Shown piece by piece: positions 53,163 to 62,415 of a DNA stretch of 64,000 bases. The position numbers were made by a program, and so were the translations under genes. The stretch comes from Cellulosimicrobium sp. Marseille-Q4280 (GTDB lineage: Bacteria; Actinomycetota; Actinomycetes; Actinomycetales; Cellulomonadaceae): contig NZ_CALPBY010000008.1 in assembly GCF_943181405.1 (NCBI RefSeq), positions 1-64,000 on the forward strand. Direction: 5' to 3'. Position 1 is the first letter of the stretch. Each line of letters opens with the position of its first letter. The notes under the pieces were generated by a model. That model made no database searches. It was not told the origin of the DNA and was given only the letters and a program-made list of their open reading frames with translations.

Positions 53163-54248
53163 TCAGACGTAGCGCTCGAGGATGCTCGACTCGGCGAGGC
53201 GTGAGAGGCCCTCGCGCACGGCCCGTGCACGCTGCTCGCCGACGCCGTCGACGGCCATGAGGTCGTCGATGCTCGCGGCGAGGAGCTTCTGCAGGCCGCC
53301 GAAGTGGGCGACGAGCCGGTCGATGATCGTGCCGGGCAGGCGCGGCACCTTGGACAGGAGCCGGAAGCCGTGGGGTGCGACCGCGGCGTCGAGCGCGTCG
53401 CCACCGCCCGGGAGGTCGAGCACGCGGCCGATCTGCCCGAGGTCGAGCAGCTGGGTCGAGTCGAGGCCGCCGAGCGACTTCTGCACGTCGGCGAGGGAAC
53501 GGTCCTTGCGGCCCAGGTCGACGTAGTCGCGGATGACGAACTCGCGGTCGGAGCCGATGCCGCCCATGAGCTCGTCGAGCTGGAGGGCGAGGAGGCGGCC
53601 GTCGGTGCCGAGCTCGATGACGTAGCCGGCGATCTCCTCCGAGATCCGTGCCACCATCTCGAGGCGCTGCACGACGGCGCACACGTCGCGGACCGTGACG
53701 AGGTCCTCGATCTCGAGCGCCGAGAGCGTGCCCGAGACCTCGTCGAGGCGGGCGCGGTAGCGCTCGAGGGTCGCGAGGGCCTGGTTCGCGCGCGACAGGA
53801 TCGTGTCGGAGTCCTCGAGCACGTGCCGCTGACCGCCGACGTAGAGCGCGACGATCCGCATCGACTGGCTCACGGAGATGACGGGGAACCCGCTCTGCTT
53901 CGCGACGCGCTCCGCCGTGCGGTGCCGCGTCCCGGACTCGGTGGTCTCGATGGTCGGGTCGGGGAGGAGCTGGACCGCGGCGCGCAGGATGCGGTTCGCC
54001 TCCCGGTCCAGGACCACGGAGCCGTCCATCTTCGACAGCTCGCGCAGCCGGGTCGCGGAGAACCCGACGTCGAGCACGAACCCGCCCGAGCACATCTCCT
54101 CGACGACGCGGTCGAGACCGAGGACGATCAGTGCTCCCGTGCGGCCCCGCAGGATGCGTTCGAGGCCGTCGCGCAGCTCCGTGCCGGGTGCCACGGCGGC
54201 AAGGGTTTCCCGGAGCAGCTCGTCGGGGTGCGCGGGGGAGTTGGCCAC
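53163..54248 (-). CDS. disA: DNA integrity scanning protein, diadenylate cyclase
   Basis: A 361-aa DisA. The N-terminal DAC domain makes c-di-AMP from two ATP; its motifs are MDGSVVLD (Asp75-Gly76-Ser77) and GTRHRTAER (Arg108-His109-Arg110). The usual first motif is DGA, so this protein has a conservative Ala-to-Ser change. A helical linker and a RuvA-like helix-hairpin-helix DNA-binding tail follow ([26 protein letters not shown]). DisA forms an octamer that scans branched DNA. It is downstream of radA, its common genetic and physical partner, with a 76-bp gap. Confidence 0.95.
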   Translation of the reverse strand: MANSPAHPDELLRETLAAVAPGTELRDGLERILRGRTGALIVLGLDRVVEEMCSGGFVLDVGFSATRLRELSKMDGSVVLDREANRILRAAVQLLPDPTIETTESGTRHRTAERVAKQSGFPVISVSQSMRIVALYVGGQRHVLEDSDTILSRANQALATLERYRARLDEVSGTLSALEIEDLVTVRDVCAVVQRLEMVARISEEIAGYVIELGTDGRLLALQLDELMGGIGSDREFVIRDYVDLGRKDRSLADVQKSLGGLDSTQLLDLGQIGRVLDLPGGGDALDAAVAPHGFRLLSKVPRLPGTIIDRLVAHFGGLQKLLAASIDDLMAVDGVGEQRARAVREGLSRLAESSILERYV

Positions 54249-54324
54249 GACGAAATCCTACGCTGCGGCGTCCTGCGAGGCCCCGGATGGCGCGGCGGCG
54301 AGCGGGAAACCGGTCACGATCCGG

Positions 54325-55794
54325 TCACGGCCGCGGGGGTGCGGCCGCGCCGGAGCGGGCGAGCTCGAACGCCTCGCTGACGTGCCGGGCGGCGTGCACG
54401 GTCAACCCGTCGATCGGCCGGGGGAACGACCCGCGCGGTACGACGGCGCGCGTGAAGCCGAGCCGAGCCGCCTCCGCGAGCCGCCGGTCGAGACCCGTGA
54501 CGGGGCGGATGTCGCCCGCGAGGCCGACCTCGCCGAACGCGACCGTCCCGGGCGGCAGGGCCTCGTCCTCGCGCGCCGACAGCACGGAGAGCGCGATCGC
54601 GAGGTCGGCCGCCGGCTCCGAGACCTTGGCACCACCGACGGTCGAGACGTAGACGTCCTGGTCGACGAGCCGCACCCCGGCGTGCCGGTGCATGACGGCG
54701 AGGATCATCGCGAGGCGGCTCGAGTCGACCCCGCTCGTGGTGCGCCGCGGGTTGTTGAGCGAGCTCGGCACGGCGAGCGCCTGGATCTCCAGCGCGAGGG
54801 GCCGGCGCCCCTCGACGGTCACGGAGATGCACGTACCGGGCACGCCCGCGCCCGTGTGGGAGAGGAACAGGCCGCTCGGGTCGGCCAGCCCGACGATGCC
54901 GTCCTCGGTGAGGTCGAAGCACCCGACCTCGTCCGTCGGGCCGTAGCGGTTCTTCACCGCACGCACGAGGCGCAGGCGTGAGTGCCGGTCGCCCTCGAAC
55001 TGGCACACGACGTCGACGAGGTGCTCGAGCGTTCGAGGACCCGCGACCGAGCCGTCCTTCGTCACGTGCCCGACGAGGATGACGGGGAGGTCCCGTGCCT
55101 TCGCGACACCGATGAGGGCCGCGGCGACCTCGCGCACCTGGCTCACGCCGCCCGGCGACCCGTCGACCTCCGCCGATGCGATCGTCTGCACCGAGTCGAC
55201 GACGAGCAGGTCCGGATCGGTGGCCTCGATGTGCCCGAGGACCGTCGCGAGGTCCGTCTCGGCCGCGAGCAGCAGACCGGGCGCGAGCGCGCCGACGCGT
55301 TCGGCGCGCAGACGCACCTGCCCCGCCGACTCCTCGCCCGTGACGTACAGGACCCGGCGCGGCGGCGTCGTCGGCCCGGGGGACGCCCCGCGCGTGGCGG
55401 TGGGCAGGTCGGAGCCACCGGACGCGACGTTGCTCGCGACGGAGAGCAGGAGCGTGGACTTGCCGACGCCGGGCTCTCCCGCGAGCAGCACGACCGCGCC
55501 CGGGACGATGCCGCCGCCCAGCACGCGGTCGAACTCGGCGACGCCGGTCGGCGTCGCGCGCGCGGCCTCGACGTCGATCTCGCCGATCGGCCGGGCGGGC
55601 GACCGCGTGGGGTTCACCGCCGTGGTGCGCGGACCGGACGCCGCGGGGGAGTCCTCCGTGACCGTGCCCCACTCCTGGCACTCCCCGCAGCGCCCCACCC
55701 ACTTCGCGGTCGTCCACCCGCACTCGGCGCAGCGGTAGGCGGGGCGGGTGCGCTTGGCGGAGCCGCGCGCGGGGGCGCTCGTCGGTGACGTCAC
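54325..55794 (-). CDS. radA: DNA repair protein RadA (Sms)
   Basis: A 489-aa RadA/Sms recombination helicase. The N-terminal zinc finger is YRCAECGWTTAKWVGRCGECQEWG (C-x2-C-x11-C-x2-C). The RecA-like ATPase shows Walker A AGEPGVGKSTLLL. The RadA-specific KNRYG motif lies in VRAVKNRYGPTDEVGCF. The C-terminal Lon-protease-like domain (VDQDVYVSTVGGAKVSEPAADLA) is present. It drives branch migration during recombination. The start is a GTG at 55794. It is the first gene of the radA-disA pair and divergent from a K+ channel gene. Confidence 0.96.
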   Translation of the reverse strand: MTSPTSAPARGSAKRTRPAYRCAECGWTTAKWVGRCGECQEWGTVTEDSPAASGPRTTAVNPTRSPARPIGEIDVEAARATPTGVAEFDRVLGGGIVPGAVVLLAGEPGVGKSTLLLSVASNVASGGSDLPTATRGASPGPTTPPRRVLYVTGEESAGQVRLRAERVGALAPGLLLAAETDLATVLGHIEATDPDLLVVDSVQTIASAEVDGSPGGVSQVREVAAALIGVAKARDLPVILVGHVTKDGSVAGPRTLEHLVDVVCQFEGDRHSRLRLVRAVKNRYGPTDEVGCFDLTEDGIVGLADPSGLFLSHTGAGVPGTCISVTVEGRRPLALEIQALAVPSSLNNPRRTTSGVDSSRLAMILAVMHRHAGVRLVDQDVYVSTVGGAKVSEPAADLAIALSVLSAREDEALPPGTVAFGEVGLAGDIRPVTGLDRRLAEAARLGFTRAVVPRGSFPRPIDGLTVHAARHVSEAFELARSGAAAPPRP

Positions 55795-55892
55795 GCGCCC
55801 AACCTAGCCATGACCGCCGACACGAACCCTTCGCTACCCGTCGTCGCGCGTCGTCGCGCGACGCGGGGCCGTGGACGCGGGATGCTGGGCGC

Positions 55893-56426
55893 ATGCGCAG
55901 GCTCCCGCACGACAGCCCGTGGTGGACGCTGATCCTCACGCTCGTCTCGACCACGGCCTGTCTCGTCGTGTTCTACGGCGTGCCGCTGCCGCGCGACGAG
56001 GAGTCGCCCGCCGCGCTCCAGGTCGTCGTCTTCGCCGGGGGGCTCGTTCTGCTGTGCGGGGTGCTCGCCGTGCAGGTACGGCGCCAGCTGCGCGCCGGCG
56101 AGGAGGCCAGCGTGCGCGTCCAGTCGGTCGTCGGGCTGCTGCTGCCCGTCATCGTCTTCTTCGCGCTCGCCTACTACGAGATGGCCGACCAGTTCGTGGG
56201 GATCGAGAACCGCACCGACGCTCTGTACTTCGCCGTCGTCACGCTCGGCACCGTCGGGTACGGCGACGTGCACCCCGTCGGCGAGGGCGCACGGATGGTG
56301 ACCATGGTGCAGATCGTGCTCGACCTCGTCGTGGTCGGGCTGCTCGTCTCCGTCGCGACGAGCCGCGCCCGAGCGCGGGCGGCGCGCCGCGAGCACGCGT
56401 CCCGCACCGAAAACAAGCAGGGCTGA
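55893..56426 (+). CDS. potassium/ion channel family protein
   Basis: A 177-aa protein. Hydrophobic helices lie at about residues 10-30, 43-61 and 79-96. After them come a pore loop with the selectivity filter TLGTVGYGDVHP (near 120) and a last helix (about 135-158). The TVGYGD filter identifies a K+-selective pore of the Ion_trans_2 class; a regulatory RCK domain is absent. The C-terminus is short and basic. ATG 55893 is the family-like start. It stands alone between radA and the GH43 upstream region. Confidence 0.9.
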   Translation: MRRLPHDSPWWTLILTLVSTTACLVVFYGVPLPRDEESPAALQVVVFAGGLVLLCGVLAVQVRRQLRAGEEASVRVQSVVGLLLPVIVFFALAYYEMADQFVGIENRTDALYFAVVTLGTVGYGDVHPVGEGARMVTMVQIVLDLVVVGLLVSVATSRARARAARREHASRTENKQG

Positions 56427-56891
56427 TTTCGGGAGAGGTTCTCCGGCGGTACGTCGACCGACCACGCTGGATCGGTGCTGTCCCAACGATTCTCAGCATT
56501 CCAACGACTGTGCGCGACACGGCTCCTGAGACCCTTGTCGACCCGTCGGCCGAAACCCATTGCGGGCACGTTTCTGTGTGTGGCATGTTTGCCCTGCAAG
56601 CCCATCTCGACGAGGAGAGGTGCACGCCCGTGACGACGCGAGCGCGACGCAGCACCGCACCACACGTCCCGCCGAGCACCACGACGGTGCCGCTCCGGCG
56701 GCGGTGACGTGTCCGACCCCCGCGCCGCGGCGCGGGGACGTCACCGCCACGAGCCGGTCGAGCACCGGACAGCGCCCGCCGGCACGGGCGACCCAGACCG
56801 TGCGTCCCGGGGGCCGAGGGAACTCCCGGGGCGCACGACCCTCTCCGCGCGAGCAGACGACGACGTCTCGCGCCGACCGTCAGGAGACCAG
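56427..56891 (+). promoter_or_regulatory. 465-bp upstream region of the GH43 gene with the shared 16-bp motif
   Basis: No gene is seen. CCGAAACCCATTGCGG (56550-56565) matches the site at 42145-42160 in 15 of 16 bases and lies 326 bp before the GH43 ATG. The surrounding 60 bp are less GC-rich than average (TTTCTGTGTGTGG follows), consistent with a promoter. CAGGAGA (56881-56887) is the ribosome-binding site. Small open frames in between look incidental. Confidence 0.5.
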
Positions 56892-59800
56892 ATGACCATC
56901 CATCACCGGGAAGGCCGCTCGCGGACGCGAGGACGGGCGCGCGGCGTGGCCGCACCCCTCGCCGTTCCTCTCGCACTGACCCTCGCCCTCGGTGCCGTCG
57001 CGGTGTCGGCGGGCCCGGCGTCGGCGGCCGACCCGTACACGTTCACGAGCACCGAGAACCCGATCCTCGACGACGGGAGCTACTACTCGGCCGACCCGGC
57101 CCCGCTCGTGGTCCCGGCCGGTGCGCCCGGCAACGACACGGCCGAGGACCAGCTGTACGTCTACACCGGTCACGACGAGGCCGGGCCCCGCCAGAACGAC
57201 TTCATCATGAACGAGTGGGGCGCGTTCGTCACGAGCGACGTCGACGCGGGGGAGTGGACCCACCACCCGTCGCTCATGCGCCCCGAGGAGGTCTTCGACT
57301 GGGCCACGCCGGGCCGCGCCTACGCGGGCCAGGTCGTGGCGGGCGTCGACGGCCGCTACTACTGGTACGTCCCGGTCAACGAGGAGGCGAGCACGGCGTC
57401 CGACAGGTTCGGCATCGGTGTCGCTGTCTCCGACAGCCCGACGGGTCCCTGGACGGACCACGTCGGCGCGCCGATCATCTCCCAGCGCGTCCCGACGGCG
57501 AACACGATCCACAACATCGACCCGACGGTGCTCGTGGACGGTGAGGGGGACGACGCGCGCGTCTACGTGTGGTGGGGCAGCTTCGGCAACCTCCGCATGC
57601 TCGAGCTCGGCCAGGACATGAAGACGCCGGTCGGCAGCGTCCGGACCGTCACCGGTCTCACGGGCTTCTTCGAGGCGGCGTGGGCGTTCGAGCGGAACGG
57701 CACCTACTACCTGGCGTACGCCGGGAACAACGCCGGCCCGACCTCGCAGTGCACCCCGGCGAACTACCACGCGTGCATCGCGTACGGCACCGCGTCGTCG
57801 CCGCAGGGCCCGTGGACGTACCGCGGGACGATCCTCGCGCCCGTCTCCTCGACGACGAGCCACCCCGGCATCGTCGAGCTCGACGGCGAGTGGTGGATCG
57901 CGTACCACACGGCCGACGCCGAGGGCGGGAACCACTTCCGGCGCTCGGTCGCGATCGACCGCGTCGAGTGGGACGACACGCAGACGCCGCCGCGCATGAA
58001 GCAGGTCGTGACGACGCCGGCGACGACGCAGGACACGACGCCGCGCGCGAACGTCGCGCAGGAGGCGACGGTCACGGTCTCCAACGAGCCCGTGCCGACG
58101 CAGTACTGGAAGAAGGCGCTCAACGACGAGATCGTCCGCCCCAACCCGCTGCCGCCGGACATGTGGGGCACGTGGACGGGCAACAACCCGCCGCAGCAGT
58201 GGGTGCAGTACACGTGGGACCAGCCGATGCGTCTGGCCGGCTCGCAGATCGAGTTCTGGAACGACCAGCCCCAGGGCACCGGCGTCGGCGTCGCGGCTCC
58301 CGCGTCCTGGCGGATCCAGTACTGGGACGCGTCCGGCGGCGGCTCGTGGGTCGACGTCGCGAACCCGAGCGGGTACGGCACCGCGACGGCCGGCTTCCAG
58401 GACACGACGTTCGACCCGGTCACCACGACCCAGGTCCGCGCGGTCTTCGACGCCTCCACCAACGGCAGCACGTACTCGGCCGTCGCGGTCGAGGAGTGGA
58501 AGGTCCTCGCGGAGCAGCCCGACGCCGTCGCGCCGCCGGCGATGACCGTCGAGGTCGGCGAGACCGAGCTCCCCGCCGCCGTCCCGGTCAGCTTCCCGGG
58601 CGGCGAGACGCTGCAGGTCCCGGCGTTCTGGGACGCGGTCACGCCCGACGACATCGCGGCGCCCGGCACGTTCGCCGTCGAGGGGTCCGTGCTCGGGTAC
58701 GCGGGCGGTCGCGTGAGCGCCGAGGTCACCGTGATCCCGGCGGAGGCCGCCGAGGGTGACGAGACGGCCCCGGAGGTGGCGCTCACCGCGCTCGGGTCCG
58801 CGGGGTCGGACGGCTGGTTCCGGTCCGACGTGCGCGTGCGTGCCGACGGCTCGGACGACTCGGGTGGTCGCGTGGTGCTGTCCACGCAGGTGGACGACGG
58901 CGCGCCCGTCGTCACGGAACCGACCCGCGCGACCGAGGTCACGGTCACGGGCGACGGCGAGCACCGCGTCGTCGCGACCGCGACGGACCGCGCGGGCAAC
59001 GTGTCCGCCCAGGAGTCGCTCGACGTCCGGATCGACCGCGTGGCGCCCGTGAGCACGGGCACGCTCGACGCCGAGACCCGGACCGTGACGGTCACGGCGA
59101 CGGACGCGACGTCGGGCGTCGTGCGGGTCGAGTACGCGATCGGCACGGGACCATGGACCGCCTACGAGGGGCCGGTGGCCGCGCCCGACACGAGCCAGCA
59201 CCGCGTGTCGTTCCGCGCGGTCGACGCGGCGGGCAACGTCGAGACGCCGAAGAGCGTGACGGTGCCGGCGGACATCTCGGGGCCGCTCACGGGCAACGTG
59301 GCGCCCATCGCGACGGTGACCGCGTCGTACACGGCGGGCTGGAACAGCGTCGGCGCGCTCAACGACGGCGCCGACCCGGCGAACCCGAGCCAGGCGCAGA
59401 TCTGGGGCACCTGGTCCGGCAACCGCCCGGCGAGCCTGTGGACCCGCTACGACTGGTCCCGCCCGATCCGGCTCACCGGGGCCGAGCTGAAGTTCTGGCG
59501 CGACTCCGCCCCGGGCAGCGGCGACGGCGTCAACGCGCCGGACTCGTGGGGCCTCGAGTACTGGGACGAGACCGCGCAGGCCTGGGCGCCGGTCACGAAC
59601 CCGTCGGCGTACGGGACGAGCACGACGGCGTTCAACACCGTCACGTTCGACCCGGTCACGACGTCGCGCCTGCGTGCGACGTTCCAGGCGAACGGCAACG
59701 GCACGACGTACTCGGCGGTCGCGGTCACGGAGTGGCGCGCGTTCGCGGACGACCCGGGTACGGGCGGCCCCGACCCCGAGGTGCCTGTCACCGTCTCGGC

Positions 59801-60068
59801 CGAGGCGCGCTGCCTCGCGGGGAAGGCGTACGTCGCGGTCCGCGCGACGAACGACCACGACGGCCCCGTCGACGTGGTCCTGGAGACGCCGTACGGGACG
59901 CGGTCGTTCGACGACGTCGCGCCGGGCAAGAACGCCTACCAGTCGTTCGCGGTGCGGGCGACGCAGGTCGGCGCGGGATCCGTGACCGTCCGCGCGACGG
60001 GCACCGTCGACGGCGAGACGGTGACGACGGAGGAGGTGGCCCAGGTCGCGGCGACCGACTGCGCCTGA
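56892..60068 (+). CDS. secreted multidomain GH43 glycosidase
   Basis: 1058 aa. A signal peptide (cleavage near ASA-AD, residue 45) precedes a five-bladed GH43 propeller (about 47-380). The catalytic set is visible: Asp68 (SADPAP, base), Asp210 (NIDPTV, pKa modulator) and Glu261 (GFFEAAW, acid). GH43 enzymes are arabinofuranosidases, arabinanases or beta-xylosidases. Accessory parts are a discoidin-like CBM (387-540), a group-4 bacterial Ig domain (549-625), two chitobiase/OmpL47-like beta domains (626-800), a second discoidin-like CBM (800-957) and the C-terminal RCLA module (966-1058). The two CBMs are clear duplicates. ATG 56892 follows CAGGAGA. Confidence 0.92.
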   Translation: MTIHHREGRSRTRGRARGVAAPLAVPLALTLALGAVAVSAGPASAADPYTFTSTENPILDDGSYYSADPAPLVVPAGAPGNDTAEDQLYVYTGHDEAGPRQNDFIMNEWGAFVTSDVDAGEWTHHPSLMRPEEVFDWATPGRAYAGQVVAGVDGRYYWYVPVNEEASTASDRFGIGVAVSDSPTGPWTDHVGAPIISQRVPTANTIHNIDPTVLVDGEGDDARVYVWWGSFGNLRMLELGQDMKTPVGSVRTVTGLTGFFEAAWAFERNGTYYLAYAGNNAGPTSQCTPANYHACIAYGTASSPQGPWTYRGTILAPVSSTTSHPGIVELDGEWWIAYHTADAEGGNHFRRSVAIDRVEWDDTQTPPRMKQVVTTPATTQDTTPRANVAQEATVTVSNEPVPTQYWKKALNDEIVRPNPLPPDMWGTWTGNNPPQQWVQYTWDQPMRLAGSQIEFWNDQPQGTGVGVAAPASWRIQYWDASGGGSWVDVANPSGYGTATAGFQDTTFDPVTTTQVRAVFDASTNGSTYSAVAVEEWKVLAEQPDAVAPPAMTVEVGETELPAAVPVSFPGGETLQVPAFWDAVTPDDIAAPGTFAVEGSVLGYAGGRVSAEVTVIPAEAAEGDETAPEVALTALGSAGSDGWFRSDVRVRADGSDDSGGRVVLSTQVDDGAPVVTEPTRATEVTVTGDGEHRVVATATDRAGNVSAQESLDVRIDRVAPVSTGTLDAETRTVTVTATDATSGVVRVEYAIGTGPWTAYEGPVAAPDTSQHRVSFRAVDAAGNVETPKSVTVPADISGPLTGNVAPIATVTASYTAGWNSVGALNDGADPANPSQAQIWGTWSGNRPASLWTRYDWSRPIRLTGAELKFWRDSAPGSGDGVNAPDSWGLEYWDETAQAWAPVTNPSAYGTSTTAFNTVTFDPVTTSRLRATFQANGNGTTYSAVAVTEWRAFADDPGTGGPDPEVPVTVSAEARCLAGKAYVAVRATNDHDGPVDVVLETPYGTRSFDDVAPGKNAYQSFAVRATQVGAGSVTVRATGTVDGETVTTEEVAQVAATDCA

Positions 60069-60072
60069 CCGG

Positions 60073-60109
60073 CGGCGGGCGGGGCGCGCTCGACGCGCCC
60101 CGCCCGCCG
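60073..60109 (+). terminator. hairpin terminator after the GH43 gene
   Basis: Arms 60073-60088 and 60094-60109 pair over 16 bp with a 5-base loop, 4 bp after the stop. All-GC stem, no U-run. Confidence 0.8.
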
Positions 60110-60241
60110 GGGTGCGCGCCCGCGCCGCCGGTCCGGTCCGCGACTTTCCGACACCCGGGGACGCCGCGCGGGACAGGGGCTCGCGGCGTCCTACGCTGAC
60201 CCCACGAGTCCCCGGGAGTCGAGGGCGGACGCAGGAAGAGG

Positions 60242-61030
60242 GTGAGGGTGGTGGGTCAGCCGACGAGCAGCCGACCGGCCGGTGGTCCGCGGGCGCAGGG
60301 CGGAGCTGCACGGCCCGGCGCTGCTCCTGGTGCAGTGCCCGGTTCCGCACCCGGCTCAGCGCCCGGCCCCGCTGTCGGCCCGCCCCGCCGCCCGTCCGAC
60401 GCCGTCGGGGCCTCCGACCGCCGGCACCGCAGGTCGACCTCTCGGCAGGTCTACCGCCGGCGGCGGCTCGTCGTCCTGGTCGGTCTCCTGCTCCTCGTGG
60501 CGCTCCTGGTCGCGCTCCTCGCGTTCGTGTGGCCCGGCTTCGCGCGCTCGGACGCTACCGCTGAGCCGGCTCCGACGGTGACCGTGACGGAGGCGTCCCC
60601 GACGCCCACGCTCGAGCCCGTCGAGCGCACGTCGACCACGGCCTTCGCCCAGGCGCTCCCCGCCACGGTGCTCGGCCTCGCGCTGCGCAGCGACGCGGCC
60701 ACCGACGCGTGGACGCCGGCGGGAGCGCTCGAGGCCTACGAGCTCGTCTACGCCGACGCCGAGGGGGAGGGGGCGACCACCGTGACGGTCGTCGCGGGCC
60801 AGTGGGCCACCGACGCGGAGGCGGAGGTCGCGGCGACGGACCTCGAGGGCGACGCGACCCCGACCGTCGAGGGTGACGTCACCGTGGAGGACGCGGTCGT
60901 CGGGCACTACGCCGTGGTCCCCGGAGCCGACGGCGCCGCGACCGTCACGTGGCGCAACGGGACCGCCGTCCTCCAGGCCACCGGGCCCGCCGACCTCGTC
61001 CAGGACGTGTACGAGGCCTACTCGATGTGA
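60242..61030 (+). CDS. membrane-anchored protein of unknown function
   Basis: 262 aa: a Pro/Gly/Ala-rich basic cytoplasmic part of about 75 residues, one hydrophobic helix (about 76-98), and an extracytoplasmic domain of about 145 residues with Thr/Pro-rich start and acidic beta-strand-like sequence (TTVTVVAGQWATDAEAEVAATDLEG). No known domain is recognised. GTGs at 60242, 60248 and 60251 are all possible starts; a purine-rich stretch precedes them. The layout resembles the TTG-start protein at 41144 (single helix and extracellular domain), but no homology is evident by eye. Confidence 0.72.
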   Translation: MRVVGQPTSSRPAGGPRAQGGAARPGAAPGAVPGSAPGSAPGPAVGPPRRPSDAVGASDRRHRRSTSRQVYRRRRLVVLVGLLLLVALLVALLAFVWPGFARSDATAEPAPTVTVTEASPTPTLEPVERTSTTAFAQALPATVLGLALRSDAATDAWTPAGALEAYELVYADAEGEGATTVTVVAGQWATDAEAEVAATDLEGDATPTVEGDVTVEDAVVGHYAVVPGADGAATVTWRNGTAVLQATGPADLVQDVYEAYSM

Positions 61031-61138
61031 CGACCAGGGCGGCGAGCCCTGATCGCCCTGACGTATAGCGCCGCAGGGACAGGAACGATGCACGATCGTG
61101 CGACGCCTGGTAAGAACGAGGCGGTGCCGGAGGTGGGA

Positions 61139-61357
61139 ATGCGCGACGACGAGATCCACGACGCGTGGGCGCATGCGCACGATGGCACGCGGCCCAAGGA
61201 GTATGTCGGCATCATCTGGATCCACGACGCCCCGGGCGTGCGCATTCGGGTGACCGCGCACGATGCCAAGGAGGCCGGAGCCATGGTGGTCCGAGAGTAC
61301 GGCGAGGGGCACGTGTACACGATCTGGAACGAGGACGACAGGAACCGACCGCGATAG
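61139..61357 (+). CDS. small hypothetical protein
   Basis: 72 aa. ATG 61139 follows GGAGG by 5 bp, a strong translation signal, so I prefer it to the in-frame ATG 61088. The sequence EYVGIIWIHDAPGVRIRVTA and VVREYGEGHVYTIWNEDD suggests a small beta-rich domain. Local GC is somewhat lower than in the neighbours. No family recognised; function unknown. It is followed by about 215 bp without a gene before proC. Confidence 0.55.
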   Translation: MRDDEIHDAWAHAHDGTRPKEYVGIIWIHDAPGVRIRVTAHDAKEAGAMVVREYGEGHVYTIWNEDDRNRPR

Positions 61358-61572
61358 GCGCTCCCCACGCGGCCTGAAGGCGCGACAACGAGCCTCGCGG
61401 CGTGCAGGCCGCTCCGACGTCGAGGCTTCACCATGACCCGACCGTGAGCCGGCGGCTATGCGATGCGATCTGCGAGGCGACGACGCGGGGCTGCGTCTCA
61501 GTGCCGAGGGGTGATCGTCTCCGGCGCAACGTGCGCAAGAATGCCCTCACCGACCACGGGAGCTGACCGCAC

Positions 61573-62415
61573 ATGACCGAACTGCCTTCGCCGCCCCGCC
61601 TCGCCGTCCTCGGGACGGGCGTCATGGGCGAGACCGTCCTGTCCGGAGCGCTCGCGGGCGGGTGGGAGCCCGCCGACGTCGTCGCGACGGTCCGCCGGCC
61701 CGAGCGTGGCGCGGAGCTCGCCGCGCAGCACGGCGTGGAGGTCACGCAGGACAACGTCGCCGCGGTGCGTGGCGCCGGTGTCGTGGTCGTCGCGGTGAAG
61801 CCGAAGGACGTCGCCGGTCTCCTCGCCCAGGTGCGCGACGACGTCCCGACGGGCGCGGTCGTGGTGAGCGTCGTCGTCGGGCTCCCGACGTCGTTCTACG
61901 AGGAGCGGCTGCCCGCGGGGACCGCCGTCGTGCGGGTCATGCCGAACACGCCGTCGGTCGTCGGCGCGGGGGTCAGCGCGGTGAGCGGCGGGAGCGCCGC
62001 GACGGACGACGACGTCGCGCTCGTCGAGCGGCTCCTCGCCTCGACCGGTCTCGTGGTGCGCGTCGCGGAGAAGGACCAGGACGCTGTCGGTGCGCTCTCG
62101 GGGTCGGGACCCGCCTACGTGTTCTACGTCGTCGACGCGCTCGCCGAGGCGGGCGTGCTGCTCGGCCTGACGCGCGCGACCGCGCTCGAGCTGGCGACCG
62201 CGACCGTGCACGGCGCGGCGACCATGCTGCGCGAGACGGGCGAGCACCCCGCGATCCTGCGCGAGCGCGTGTCGTCGCCCGGCGGGACGACCGTCGCGGC
62301 GCTGCGGCAGCTCGACGCCGGGGGAGTGCGCGCCGCGTTCCTCGACGCGCTGGAGGCCGCGCGCGACCGCTCGGCCGAGCTCGCGGCGAGCCTCGCCGGG
62401 GAGGCCGCGAAGTGA
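61573..62415 (+). CDS. proC: pyrroline-5-carboxylate reductase
   Basis: A 280-aa enzyme that performs the last step of proline synthesis, reducing 1-pyrroline-5-carboxylate with NADPH. The Rossmann motif is VLGTGVMGETVLSGAL (about residues 11-26). Family segments are VVVAVKPKDV, VRVMPNTPSVVG and the signature ALSGSGPAYVFYVVDALAEAGVLLGL, with ERVSSPGGTT near the C-terminus. ATG 61573 is standard. Its stop overlaps the GTG of a LacI regulator gene (GTGA), so a biosynthetic gene is coupled to a sugar regulator. Confidence 0.96.
   Translation: MTELPSPPRLAVLGTGVMGETVLSGALAGGWEPADVVATVRRPERGAELAAQHGVEVTQDNVAAVRGAGVVVVAVKPKDVAGLLAQVRDDVPTGAVVVSVVVGLPTSFYEERLPAGTAVVRVMPNTPSVVGAGVSAVSGGSAATDDDVALVERLLASTGLVVRVAEKDQDAVGALSGSGPAYVFYVVDALAEAGVLLGLTRATALELATATVHGAATMLRETGEHPAILRERVSSPGGTTVAALRQLDAGGVRAAFLDALEAARDRSAELAASLAGEAAK

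Noticed and set aside
61088-61138. Earlier start of the small protein at 61139
   Set aside because: The ATG at 61088 lacks a ribosome-binding site, while GGAGG sits 5 bp before 61139.
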